A stretch of DNA of 38,605 nt from Thermoanaerobaculia bacterium (GCA_027069135.1 JALXFE010000515.1:1-38605), one strand, 5' to 3'; shown: positions 7,970 to 15,888, counted from the stretch's first letter. Notes: generated from the letters alone by a model not told the origin. Translations and numbers: made by a program.

Positions 7970-10612
7970 TTGGAGATTGCGAGACCAACAGAGGCGCCCG
8001 GCGCCGTACGCCTGATTGTCGCCATCGCAGCAATGAAGGTGCTAGTTGGTCTCGCAGCCTCTCCGTGGATCGACCCGGAACAGCTCGGGAGCAACCTAGC
8101 AGGGTATGGGGCTTTTCCTCCTGCGCTCAACTTCCTCTGGGCTGTAGTCTTTGCTGCAGCAGGAGGATTGCTGGTAGTAGGAGGGCGGAGAGATCTTCGG
8201 GCGGTCCTCCTTGGTGGTTTTTTTCTCTGCGTCGCTGCGATGGTTGTGGATCGTCCTTTGGATTGGCTAAAGGCATCCGAGAGTCCTTGGCCTTCCAACC
8301 TTATTGGCGCCTTCCGTTGGCTTCCTGCTAGCGCCCCTATTCCTTTCTTTTTCTGGCGTTTCTTTAGTCTGTTTCCACAGGCCCCAGCTCACCCGTCCAT
8401 GAACAGGCTTCTGAGCCTTGGTATCAGGTTCTCAATTCTGACCGGAACGTTGATGGTCATGCTCAGTGTTCCACTCCTCTTCGACACTTTGGATCCAAAT
8501 TTTGTGGCCCACGGGTTCTTTAGAGAGTTCGACCACCTGACCTCCACTAGGGGTATCCACGACTGCATCTTGGTCTTCTCCGTCATCACAGCAATTGGGG
8601 TAGGTATCTGGCGGTCTCGTCAGGCAGGGATCGAAGAGAGAAGACGCGTTGGCATTCTCGTAGCCGGTCTAGCATTCGGCCTTACTCCTTTTGTCGTCGC
8701 GATCTTCCTTGAATTTCTAGTACCGCCTTTCGGGGACTGGGTGCAGCCGTTCTCGAATCGTCGGCTAATCGGCTATGCAGCCATCTATCCGGCGATGTTC
8801 TCCATCCCTTTCTCCACTGCCTATGCCGTCCTCGTCCAACGCGCCCTGGACGTGCGCCTCATCGCCCGCAAGGCCCTGCAGTATGCCCTGGCTCGCTACA
8901 CAGCGTTGGCCTTCGCGGCGGTGCCTCTGGTGGGGTTGGGAATCTACCTCTACCGACGGCGCTCGGAGAGCCTGGAGCATCTTTTTTCTGGGTCGAGCGC
9001 GATCCTGATGACACTGACCGCGGGTCTCGGGGTCTCGTTGTTCGTCAAACGTCAGGACCTCCTCGATGCCGTGGATCGGAAGTTCTTTCGGGATCAGTAC
9101 GACGCCCGGCAGATCCTGACACCTCTTGTGGAACACATCCGAAACACTTCGGATCGGGCGGAGCTGTCGGATTTGGTCTGCCACGGGATCGATCGGGCAT
9201 TGCACCTGGAAACCATCACTTTGTTGATCGAGGCACCGGAGCGGGGAGAGTTGGTGGATCCGACCAAGCGGCGGCGGCCGCTGATGCTCTCAGGGCCGTT
9301 GGTGTCTCTCGTTGCGGCGAGCCGAGAACCCCTCGACATCGACCTCGAAAAGCGCCCTCGGGAGCTTCCCCACCTCTCGAGCTCAGATCGGGATTGGCTC
9401 ATCGATGGAGAGTTCCATCTGCTGGTCCCCATCGTCTCTTTCGGCGGAGACCTCTTGGGAATCATCGCCATAGGGGAGAAGAAAAGCGGCCTCCCCATCC
9501 TCAAGGAGGACCGGCAGCTGCTGGCCGCCACCGCCAACTCGGCGGCCTTAGCCCTCGAGGTCCAACGATTGCGCCGACAGGGGGTAGGAGATTCATCCTC
9601 GACGGACACCCCGGCGCCGTCCCTGCCCACCGCGAACCCGGCCCAGGAATGCTTCGGCTGTGGGCGCCTATATCTACCCCACAATCAGAGTTGCCCGACC
9701 TGCGAGCGGGAGTTGGAGCCCGCCCTCGTCCCCTACGTGATGCCCGGTCGTTTCCGCTTCGAGCGACGCCTGGGGGCTGGAGGAATGGGAGTCGTCTACA
9801 AAGCGGTAGATCTCTCCCTGAGTCGCCCGGTCGCCATCAAGACCATGCGCCGGGTCTCGGTGGATGATGCCCTGAGGCTACGCCGGGAAGCCCGGGCCGC
9901 CGCAGCGGTCGTGCACCCGAATCTAGCCTTCATCCATCTCGTCGAAAGTTGGCAGGGCAACCCCATGATCGTTATGGAATTCCTGGAAAAGGGCACCCTC
10001 AGTGACCGCCTGCTCCAGGAAGTTCTGAGCCCCAAAGAGACCCTCGCTCTGGGCGTTGCCATGACCAGCGCTTTGGAAAAGTTGCACAGTGCCAACATCC
10101 TCCACCGGGATTTGAAACCCAGCAACATCGGCTACAGTCTCGACGGAAGCCCCAAGCTCATGGATTTCGGGATTGCTCGCCTCCAATTCGACCAGCGGCG
10201 CGAAGCTGCCGTCCTGACCGACGGTCCCACCGCCGTGCCGGGTTTGGAGTCCATGGGCTGGGCTCAGATGGCGACTCCCGCGACGGCTTCGAAACAATTG
10301 GTGGGAACTCTCCACTATCTTTCCCCGGAAGCCGTACAGGGCCTGCCGCCGGACCCCACCTTCGACCTTTGGAGCCTGACCGCCGTGCTTCATGAGTGCC
10401 TGACCGGCGACCGGGTCTTTCGCGGCACCCTCGGTGAGGTGATGGCGGCCATCGGGAAGGCGGAGATCCCCTCCCTCCACGAACGGCTCCCGAATTGCCC
10501 GACCATGCTCGTGGACTTCTTCTCCCAAGCCCTGCACCTGGAAAGGAGCCGCCGGCCGGCCTCCGCCAGCGAGCTGCGGGAACAACTCGAATTTCTGGAG
10601 AAAAAAATCTAG
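7970..10612 (+). CDS. Polytopic membrane GAF-domain Ser/Thr protein kinase
   Basis: This 880-residue sensor kinase has four parts. Residues 10-360 hold about nine hydrophobic segments (near 11-33, 50-72, 78-95, 122-135, 150-171, 198-214, 227-251, 265-288, 306-328 and 343-360; the fourth is weak). The segment YAVLVQRALDVRLIARK and the following KFFRDQYDAR resemble the junction found in ComP-like and other polytopic sensor kinases. Residues 375-535 are a GAF-like domain. A zinc ribbon follows, with C561, C564, C575 and C578. The kinase at 594-880 has GAGGMG at 602-607, the ATP lysine K624 in VAIK, HRDLKPSN at 712-719 and DFG at 732-734, all intact. The start is TTG at 7970 with AGAGGGA nine nt upstream, and an in-frame TGA precedes it. 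It is probably co-transcribed with the small orphan gene. Its ligand and substrates are unknown. Confidence 0.9.
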   Translation: MEIARPTEAPGAVRLIVAIAAMKVLVGLAASPWIDPEQLGSNLAGYGAFPPALNFLWAVVFAAAGGLLVVGGRRDLRAVLLGGFFLCVAAMVVDRPLDWLKASESPWPSNLIGAFRWLPASAPIPFFFWRFFSLFPQAPAHPSMNRLLSLGIRFSILTGTLMVMLSVPLLFDTLDPNFVAHGFFREFDHLTSTRGIHDCILVFSVITAIGVGIWRSRQAGIEERRRVGILVAGLAFGLTPFVVAIFLEFLVPPFGDWVQPFSNRRLIGYAAIYPAMFSIPFSTAYAVLVQRALDVRLIARKALQYALARYTALAFAAVPLVGLGIYLYRRRSESLEHLFSGSSAILMTLTAGLGVSLFVKRQDLLDAVDRKFFRDQYDARQILTPLVEHIRNTSDRAELSDLVCHGIDRALHLETITLLIEAPERGELVDPTKRRRPLMLSGPLVSLVAASREPLDIDLEKRPRELPHLSSSDRDWLIDGEFHLLVPIVSFGGDLLGIIAIGEKKSGLPILKEDRQLLAATANSAALALEVQRLRRQGVGDSSSTDTPAPSLPTANPAQECFGCGRLYLPHNQSCPTCERELEPALVPYVMPGRFRFERRLGAGGMGVVYKAVDLSLSRPVAIKTMRRVSVDDALRLRREARAAAAVVHPNLAFIHLVESWQGNPMIVMEFLEKGTLSDRLLQEVLSPKETLALGVAMTSALEKLHSANILHRDLKPSNIGYSLDGSPKLMDFGIARLQFDQRREAAVLTDGPTAVPGLESMGWAQMATPATASKQLVGTLHYLSPEAVQGLPPDPTFDLWSLTAVLHECLTGDRVFRGTLGEVMAAIGKAEIPSLHERLPNCPTMLVDFFSQALHLERSRRPASASELREQLEFLEKKI

Positions 10613-11475
10613 GAGGCGCAGCGGTCAAGAAAGCCGAGCAATGCCTGCCGGTACGCTTCCCCACCTTTCAGATAGAGGTCGCTATGCCCGCCGCGTTCTA
10701 CGGCGAAGAACTCCTTCGGGTCCGGCGAAGCCTCGAAGAGCTGGCGCCCCATGGCGAAGGGGACGGTCTTGTCCCGAGTACCATGGATGAAGAGCTTCGG
10801 CATGGGAATGTCGGCGATCTTCGAAAGGCTGCGGAATTCGTTGCGTGCCAGCCAATGGGCCGGGACGATGGGAAAGCGGACCCGCGCCATCGAGCGAATA
10901 TCGGTAAACGAAGCTTCTACCACCAAGCCGGCGGCGGGGAGATCCAGGGCACCATCGATGGCGACCGCCCCCCCCAGAGAATGACCGAAAAGGACAATGC
11001 TTCCCGCGGCGACCCCTTGGACCTCGACGAGATATCGGAAAGCCGCCCGGACATCTTCGAAGAGCCCTGGCTCACTGGGACGCCCCTCACTCCTGCCGTA
11101 GCCCCGATAGTCGAAAGCGAAGAGACTGACCGGCAGCTCAGCCAGATGCCGAAGTACTTTGACCCGCTCCGCAAGGCTACCGCTATTCCCATGGCAGTAG
11201 AGAACGCATTGCTCGGAACGAGGGTGAGGTCGCCACCAACCGTGGAGCTTCAACCCGCCGGTCGACTCAAACCAACGGTCCTCGACCGGAAAACCTTCCC
11301 GTTCGGGATGCCAATCCTCCGACGGGAAGCGACGTGGGGAAAAAACCTGACCTCGTTGGAGCCGGCCGCGCGCGTAGCCCAGGGCACCGACGGTACCGAA
11401 GGCAGCGAGGACCGGCAGGCCCATCTGTACAATTCGCTTCCGCTGCTGCCGGGTCTCTGTGGGTTTTTCACTCAT
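10609..11475 (-). CDS. Membrane-anchored alpha/beta hydrolase (ABHD17/BEM46-like)
   Basis: This is a 288-residue serine hydrolase. A short basic N-terminus is followed by a hydrophobic anchor (VQMGLPVLAAFGTVGALGYA). The fold then shows the oxyanion motif YCHGNSGS, the nucleophile elbow GHSLGG, the acid in HGTRDKTVP and the histidine in ERGGHSDL, a complete triad. Relatives include BEM46-like and ABHD17-type acyl hydrolases, but the substrate is unknown. I chose the ATG at 11475; a TTG three codons upstream is possible and neither has a clear ribosome site. The stop overlaps that of the convergent kinase gene: the palindrome CTAG at 10609-10612 supplies TAG to both strands. Confidence 0.85.
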   Translation of the reverse strand: MSEKPTETRQQRKRIVQMGLPVLAAFGTVGALGYARGRLQRGQVFSPRRFPSEDWHPEREGFPVEDRWFESTGGLKLHGWWRPHPRSEQCVLYCHGNSGSLAERVKVLRHLAELPVSLFAFDYRGYGRSEGRPSEPGLFEDVRAAFRYLVEVQGVAAGSIVLFGHSLGGAVAIDGALDLPAAGLVVEASFTDIRSMARVRFPIVPAHWLARNEFRSLSKIADIPMPKLFIHGTRDKTVPFAMGRQLFEASPDPKEFFAVERGGHSDLYLKGGEAYRQALLGFLDRCAS

Positions 11476-11570
11476 GGCTACCAAGAATATAGACTCTGGT
11501 CCTGCGACACATCTTCCTCACGGGATGAAAAACGGCCCAAGCGACGGACATATTCCGGGAAACACATAGA

Positions 11571-12467
11571 TTAGAGTTCGGCGGGAGTCCAGGCGAGAAC
11601 CTCAAGGGCCAAAGTCCTTTCTTGGGAGGTCGCCACGTGTACCAGCTTGTAGTTGGCCAAGAAGACGAGCTCGCAGGTGAGGTCTGCGCCTAGAGGGAAA
11701 ACGGGCAGGACGACGTCGAAGCTCCCGGGCACCTCCAGGCTGCGGACCGCCCCGCTGCAGCTACTGGTAATTTCCAGGCTGGGTGAATCCTCCTCCCCGC
11801 GGAGCTGCCAACCGCCAGCTCCTGCCTCATCTCCCGGAACCGTTACCCGCAGTTTCACCGTCCCCGGCACCTCCAAATTGAGCACCTGGATGGAACCCTC
11901 GCCGCGCAACCAGCGACGGCCGAGAACCTGGAGGTCTCCTCCGGGTTCCAAGGCTTGCCAGGCGGCCGAAAACTCAAAGGCGGGAGCCTCCGGGCCCACC
12001 GACGGTACCGAGACCCGTGCTACTTTGTACTCCCAACGGGGCAGCTCCGAGGCTCCGGGGATCTCGAGAGGCCACCGCCGGCCATCGGCTCCGTAAAGCC
12101 CCAGGACCAAATCGTAGTCTCCCGCCCCAAGAGGGGGCCCAAGGGCAGATTGGTAGATCTCGATGTCGTATTGAATCTCGCTTCCGACGGCCCACTCTTG
12201 CGGAAAGGAATGGTCAAAAGTCCTTTCGAGCTTTCCGTCTTCACTGAGGAGATGAAGGAAGACCGAGGGCGTTCCTTCCGCCCCCAAAGGCGAAGAAGGC
12301 CGCCACTTCAAGCCCAGGCTACGCCACTCAGGAAACGGAAGCTCAGCCTGGGCAAGAGCCACTTCGACGGTCGCCACCGGCGGCGGGGGAGGTTCCGGTG
12401 CGGAGCAACCGGACACAAGGACAACGCAGGAGAGGATCCAGCAAGGAGTGGGCGACAAACGACACAT
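11571..12467 (-). CDS. Predicted lipoprotein of unknown function
   Basis: This is a 298-residue protein with a lipoprotein signal: a hydrophobic stretch, then the lipobox VSGC with the lipidated cysteine at position 21, then a proline-rich linker (EPPPPP). The mature part is rich in beta-strand-like sequence with several phrases such as GAGDYDLVLGLYGADG, typical of immunoglobulin-like or beta-sandwich surface domains. I recognise no enzyme motif. The C-terminal half contains two cysteines (in SSCSG and LTCEL) that could form a disulfide in the periplasm. GAAGGA upstream supports the ATG. It is expected to be anchored to the inner or outer membrane. The gene stands alone, preceded by a gap of about 110 bp from the pterin enzyme gene on the same strand. 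Confidence 0.75.
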   Translation of the reverse strand: MCRLSPTPCWILSCVVLVSGCSAPEPPPPPVATVEVALAQAELPFPEWRSLGLKWRPSSPLGAEGTPSVFLHLLSEDGKLERTFDHSFPQEWAVGSEIQYDIEIYQSALGPPLGAGDYDLVLGLYGADGRRWPLEIPGASELPRWEYKVARVSVPSVGPEAPAFEFSAAWQALEPGGDLQVLGRRWLRGEGSIQVLNLEVPGTVKLRVTVPGDEAGAGGWQLRGEEDSPSLEITSSCSGAVRSLEVPGSFDVVLPVFPLGADLTCELVFLANYKLVHVATSQERTLALEVLAWTPAEL

Positions 12468-12577
12468 GGTGAGTCCTTCTTTCTTAAAACTCTAAACGCC
12501 TCTCCGGTCAACGTCAATAGGCGTCGACGAACCCAGCTCTGAGAACGAGGAATTGGCGACCGGAGGCTCGACAGACT

Positions 12578-12970
12578 CTACGCGAGGGAATCGGGATCCC
12601 GCCCCGGTCGATAGGAAGCCGAACAGGTCGGCCCTTCCCAGACCCGGACTCCGACGAAGGGAGCCGCCGGCAACTCTTGAACGAGACGGTCGAAGAACCA
12701 ACGGGCCAGGCGCTCCGTCGTCGGGCTGAGCCGGTCGAAGGGAGGGACGTCGTTGATATGGCGATGATGGAATCTCGCCACCAGGCCTTTGAGCGCCGTT
12801 TCGATCTCGACGAAATCGAAGCCCATTCCTTCCGCGTCCAGCTCCCCCGTCTGAAGCTCCGCTCGGACCCGCCAGGAGTGGCCATGAATGGGCTCCATCT
12901 CTCCTCGGTAGGAGGTCAGATGGTGGGCCGCCTCGAAGCGACTCTCGACGTGCAAAGTGTAAATACTCAT
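12578..12970 (-). CDS. 6-pyruvoyl-tetrahydropterin synthase / QueD family protein without the usual catalytic Cys
   Basis: This 130-residue protein belongs to the COG0720 family, which acts on 7,8-dihydroneopterin triphosphate in the queuosine, biopterin or folate pathways. The zinc histidines are clear: H16 in FEAAHHL, and H29 and H31 in HGHSW. The late glutamate (VWEGPTCSA, E112) is present. In QueD the segment before HGH carries the catalytic cysteine (CxxxHGH). Here it reads GEMEPIHGH, with Met at that position and glutamates beside it. The Asp of the usual DHH-like segment also differs, since the sequence reads FHHRHIND. Loss of Cys with nearby Glu recalls the PTPS-III branch, which can replace dihydroneopterin aldolase (FolB) in folate synthesis. 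I therefore do not call it queD. The start at 12970 is chosen because it begins the first beta strand. Confidence 0.85.
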   Translation of the reverse strand: MSIYTLHVESRFEAAHHLTSYRGEMEPIHGHSWRVRAELQTGELDAEGMGFDFVEIETALKGLVARFHHRHINDVPPFDRLSPTTERLARWFFDRLVQELPAAPFVGVRVWEGPTCSASYRPGRDPDSLA

Positions 12971-13176
12971 GATTGGCCGCGGATCATACCAGGGCACGCT
13001 GGCTAGCCGTCGGAGTCGCCGGTCAAATGAAGTTGCTAGAATCGTAGGCGTTGACGTATCCCTTTTGAAGCCCGTCGTGAACGTCGACGGGAATTAAGAC
13101 ATCTGGTAGTGAATCGAGGGAGGGGTCCTCACCGAGCCCTCGGTCGGCGTTTCAAGATGGAGATGGCAAGGACAGA

Positions 13177-14949
13177 ATGGAATCCCTGATACTCCTGGCA
13201 ATTCTTGGTTTCATGGTGGCGGCCTTCGCCCTTGAGTGGATGCCCATCGACCAGGTGGCCTTGGTTTGCCTGGCGCTCCTCCTGATCTTCGATCTGGTAA
13301 CTCCGGAGGAGGCTATCGCCGGATTCAGCAACCCGGCGGTCATCACTGTCATGATGATGTTCATCGTCAGCGAGGGCCTCGTGCGTAGCGGCGTTATCGC
13401 AACCATGGCCAACCGCCTGGCAAGCTTCGCGGGCACCTCGAAGCGGACGGCCAGCGCCGCTCTCTTGGCCCTCTCGGGATCTCTCTCCGCCTTCATCAAC
13501 AATACGGCGGCGGTCGCGATCTTCATGCCCGTCGCCATCCATCTGGCGAAGCGGTTCAAATTCAGCCCTTCAAAGATCCTCTTACCGCTCTCCTATGTCT
13601 CGATTTTCGGTGGCGCTTGTACCCTGATCGGCACCTCGACCAACCTGCTGGTGGGAGCCATGGCGGCAGAACACGGGGTTCCGGGCATCGGGGTCTTCAC
13701 CTTCGCTCCCATGGGTCTGATTCTCTTCGCCATCGGTCTCCCCTACACGATCTTCCTGGCCCCTCGGATTCTGCCGTCGCGAAGCATCATCTCCAGCCTT
13801 ACCCGGCGCTACCATCTGCACGCCTTTCTCACCGAGCTCAAAGTAACAAGCGCCTCTTCCCTCGTCGGTACGACTGTATTCTCGGAACGGACGAGCGACC
13901 GCTTCCAGCTCAACGTCCTGGAGATTCTTCGCGGCAAGGAGAAAATCTCTCAGAATCTGCGCAATACGGCGATCGCCCCGGGAGATGTGCTCATCGTCCG
14001 GGGCAGCATGGAGGACATTCTAGGCTTCAAGCAACAGTACAACCTTCTGCTGCTGACCGACATCAAGCTCCGGGACAGCGATCTCAACGACGAGAACAAC
14101 ATCTTGGCCGAGGTCCAACTGTATCCAAGGTCGGAGCTCGAGGGTCAGACGCTCAAAGAAGTGAACTTCCGGAGGCGTTTCGGCTGCTTCGTGTTGGCCA
14201 TCAACCGTTCCGGGGAGACGATCCGCGACAAGGTCGCGATGATTCCCCTCAAGCGTTGGGACTCCTTTCTCGTCTTCGGGCCCAGGCCTCGAGTGGAGGC
14301 CCTACGAGAAACCGACCATTTCGTCTCTCTCGAGGAACGGGATCTTCACCTCCACCTGGCGTCCCGGTGGTGGGTCGGTGCCTTGATCGTGCCGTTGGTC
14401 GTCTTGATGGCGGCAACGGGCCTGATGCCGATCTTGAAGGCGTCGATCCTCGGCGCCGTCGCCATGATCGTCACCGGACGCCTGCGCATCCAACAGGCCT
14501 ACAAGAGCATCAACTGGACGGTCATCTTCCTCGTCGCCGCCATCCTTCCCATGGGCACGGCCATGGAGAATACGGGCCTATCCGCCCGCATCGGTGAAGC
14601 GATCGCCCACGTATCCCATAACTTCGCCCCCGTCGTGGCCCTCTCCGTGGTCTATATGGTCACCGCCGTGCTCACGGAATTCATCTCCAACAACAGCACC
14701 GTCGTCCTGATGGTGCCCATTTCTCTGAGTGTCGCCCAGGGTCTCGGCGTCAGCCCCATGCCCCTCCTCATGGCGGTGGCTTTCGCGGGCTCTTCGAGTT
14801 TCCTCACCCCCATGGGTTACAACACCAACGCCATGGTCTTCTCTCCCGGGGGATACCGCTTCGCCGACTACCTACGCCTGGGCTGGCCCCTCAAGGTCGT
14901 ATTCTGGCTCCTGGCCTGCTTGCTGATTCCCGTGATCTGGCCGTTCTGA
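13177..14949 (+). CDS. SLC13-type anion permease with two TrkA-C (RCK_C) domains
   Basis: This is a 590-residue inner-membrane transporter. The N-terminal half has several membrane helices and two conserved family signatures, SAFINNTAAVAIFMPVA and CTLIGTSTNLLVGAMA. The C-terminal half repeats the theme with VLTEFISNNSTVVLMVPIS and SSSFLTPMGYNTNAMVF. This inverted-repeat architecture is that of divalent anion:sodium symporters. Between the halves lie about 170 soluble residues forming two TrkA-C domains (roughly residues 205-290 and 300-380). This is the layout of SLC13/SAC1-like sulfate or dicarboxylate permeases. The substrate could be sulfate, a dicarboxylate or another oxyanion; nothing nearby settles it. 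AAGGACAG lies just upstream of the ATG. It is convergent with udk across a highly structured intergenic region. Confidence 0.9.
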   Translation: MESLILLAILGFMVAAFALEWMPIDQVALVCLALLLIFDLVTPEEAIAGFSNPAVITVMMMFIVSEGLVRSGVIATMANRLASFAGTSKRTASAALLALSGSLSAFINNTAAVAIFMPVAIHLAKRFKFSPSKILLPLSYVSIFGGACTLIGTSTNLLVGAMAAEHGVPGIGVFTFAPMGLILFAIGLPYTIFLAPRILPSRSIISSLTRRYHLHAFLTELKVTSASSLVGTTVFSERTSDRFQLNVLEILRGKEKISQNLRNTAIAPGDVLIVRGSMEDILGFKQQYNLLLLTDIKLRDSDLNDENNILAEVQLYPRSELEGQTLKEVNFRRRFGCFVLAINRSGETIRDKVAMIPLKRWDSFLVFGPRPRVEALRETDHFVSLEERDLHLHLASRWWVGALIVPLVVLMAATGLMPILKASILGAVAMIVTGRLRIQQAYKSINWTVIFLVAAILPMGTAMENTGLSARIGEAIAHVSHNFAPVVALSVVYMVTAVLTEFISNNSTVVLMVPISLSVAQGLGVSPMPLLMAVAFAGSSSFLTPMGYNTNAMVFSPGGYRFADYLRLGWPLKVVFWLLACLLIPVIWPF

Positions 14950-14986
14950 AATCTCGACTCCGGACTCGGACAAGACGTGGCTCGAG

Positions 14987-15022
14987 CTTCCGCCACGGGT
15001 GGCTAGCTGCCCGTGGCGGAAG
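14987..15022. repeat. 13-bp perfect inverted repeat downstream of the permease gene
   Basis: CTTCCGCCACGGG at 14987-14999 and its complement at 15010-15022 enclose a 10-base loop containing the palindrome GCTAGC. It lies 37 nt after the permease stop. There is no T run on either side, so it is not a standard rho-independent terminator. It may be a transcript-end stabiliser or a REP-like element. Confidence 0.8.
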
Positions 15023-15053
15023 TCAGGCGCTAGCGAGAGCGAGGAGTATTCGA

Positions 15054-15120
15054 GCCGAATCAAGGCGGAAAACCGCAGATGATTCTTAGAATCATCGAGG
15101 TTTGACAACGAAGATTCGGC
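15054..15120. repeat. Nested inverted repeats, possible multi-branch structure
   Basis: The outer arms GCCGAATC (15054-15061) and GATTCGGC (15113-15120) enclose two inner hairpins: GCGG-AAAA-CCGC at 15065-15076 and GATGATTC-TTA-GAATCATC at 15078-15096. All stems are perfect. The arrangement would fold as a three-way junction in RNA. No coding sequence is seen here. It may be part of one composite element with its neighbours at 14987-15022 and 15127-15171. Confidence 0.65.
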
Positions 15121-15126
15121 CGGATA

Positions 15127-15147
15127 GAACCGCTCGGAGCGCGGTTC
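15127..15147. repeat. 7-bp hairpin followed by a short T run
   Basis: GAACCGC (15127-15133) pairs with GCGGTTC (15141-15147) around a seven-base loop. On the plus strand it is followed by GACTTTTG. It could act as a weak terminator for transcripts coming from the permease side. Confidence 0.5.
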
Positions 15148-15154
15148 GACTTTT

Positions 15155-15171
15155 GCCACGGGCTGCTAGCC
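15155..15171 (-). repeat. Inverted partial copy of the 14987-15022 element overlapping the udk stop
   Basis: These 17 bases are the reverse complement of 15001-15017 with one mismatch. They cover the udk stop codon at 15166-15168. The same motif thus marks the 3' sides of the two convergent genes, in opposite orientation. Confidence 0.6.
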
Positions 15172-15783
15172 TTGAAGGAGCTGCTCGACGCGAGCGATGA
15201 CCATCGCGAGGGCGACGCGGTTCTCGCCGCCCTCCGGAATGATGACGTCGGCCCACCGCTTGGAAGGCTCGACAAATTCCAGGTGCATGGGCCGAACTGT
15301 CTTCTCATACTGACTCAGGACATCGTCGAGCTTGCGGCCACGATCGGCGATATCCCGGCGCAAGCGCCGGATCAGACGGATATCCGAGTCGGTATCGACA
15401 AAAATCTTGAAATCGAGGAGGTCCCGAAGCTCTGCCTCGACGAAAAGCAGAATCCCCTCCAACAGGATCACCGGCCGGGCTTCGACGGCGTGGGCCTCGG
15501 GAAGGCGTCGGTGGTGGACGAAGTCGTAGACCGGCGATGCGACCTCTTGGCCACTGCGAAGACGACGTACATGGTCGATGAGGAGCTCGTGGTCGATCGC
15601 CGCCGGATGGTCGAAGTTGTGATGACGAGCCTCCTCCGGGCTCGACCAATCGACATCTCGGTAGTAGCTATCCTGGGCGATAAAGGCGATGCGATTGCGC
15701 CCGACGGTATCCAAGATGGCCCGCGCCACCGTGGTCTTGCCGGAGCCGGACCCACCGGCCACGCCCAAAACGACGGGTGTCAT
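15166..15783 (-). CDS. udk: Uridine kinase
   Basis: This enzyme phosphorylates uridine and cytidine with ATP or GTP in pyrimidine salvage, in the cytoplasm. The 205-residue length matches the family. The P-loop is GGSGSGKTT at residues 10-18. Other landmarks are the QDSYYRD segment, NFDHPAAID, the base-binding YDF segment followed by RRLP, the LLEGIL strand, and RLIRRLRRDI with the following D-rGR lid region. The ATG at 15783 directly precedes the first strand. It follows mutM on the same strand with a gap of 133 bp containing a tandem repeat (15847-15888), so it probably also has its own promoter. Its stop lies inside a repeat shared with the 3' region of the convergent permease. Confidence 0.93.
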   Translation of the reverse strand: MTPVVLGVAGGSGSGKTTVARAILDTVGRNRIAFIAQDSYYRDVDWSSPEEARHHNFDHPAAIDHELLIDHVRRLRSGQEVASPVYDFVHHRRLPEAHAVEARPVILLEGILLFVEAELRDLLDFKIFVDTDSDIRLIRRLRRDIADRGRKLDDVLSQYEKTVRPMHLEFVEPSKRWADVIIPEGGENRVALAMVIARVEQLLQG

Positions 15784-15846
15784 GGAAGTCTTCCTTTGCC
15801 TAGTGATGAAGGTCGCGAACCTTCCAGGTTCGTGAAACGTCGCCCA

Positions 15847-15888
15847 AGTATAGCGGCCCGAGTATAGCGGCCCGAGTATAGCGAGCCC
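15847..15888 (-). repeat. Three 14-bp tandem repeats carrying TATACT boxes
   Basis: AGTATAGCGGCCCG occurs twice exactly (15847-15860, 15861-15874) and once with one change (15875-15888). Read toward udk, each copy holds TATACT, a good -10 hexamer, at 14-bp spacing. The block lies about 65 to 105 bp upstream of the udk ATG. It may be a multi-start promoter or simply a slippage repeat. Confidence 0.7.

Noticed and set aside
14987-15022. Hairpin considered as the rho-independent terminator of the permease gene
   Set aside because: It has a good stem but no T run after it on either strand.
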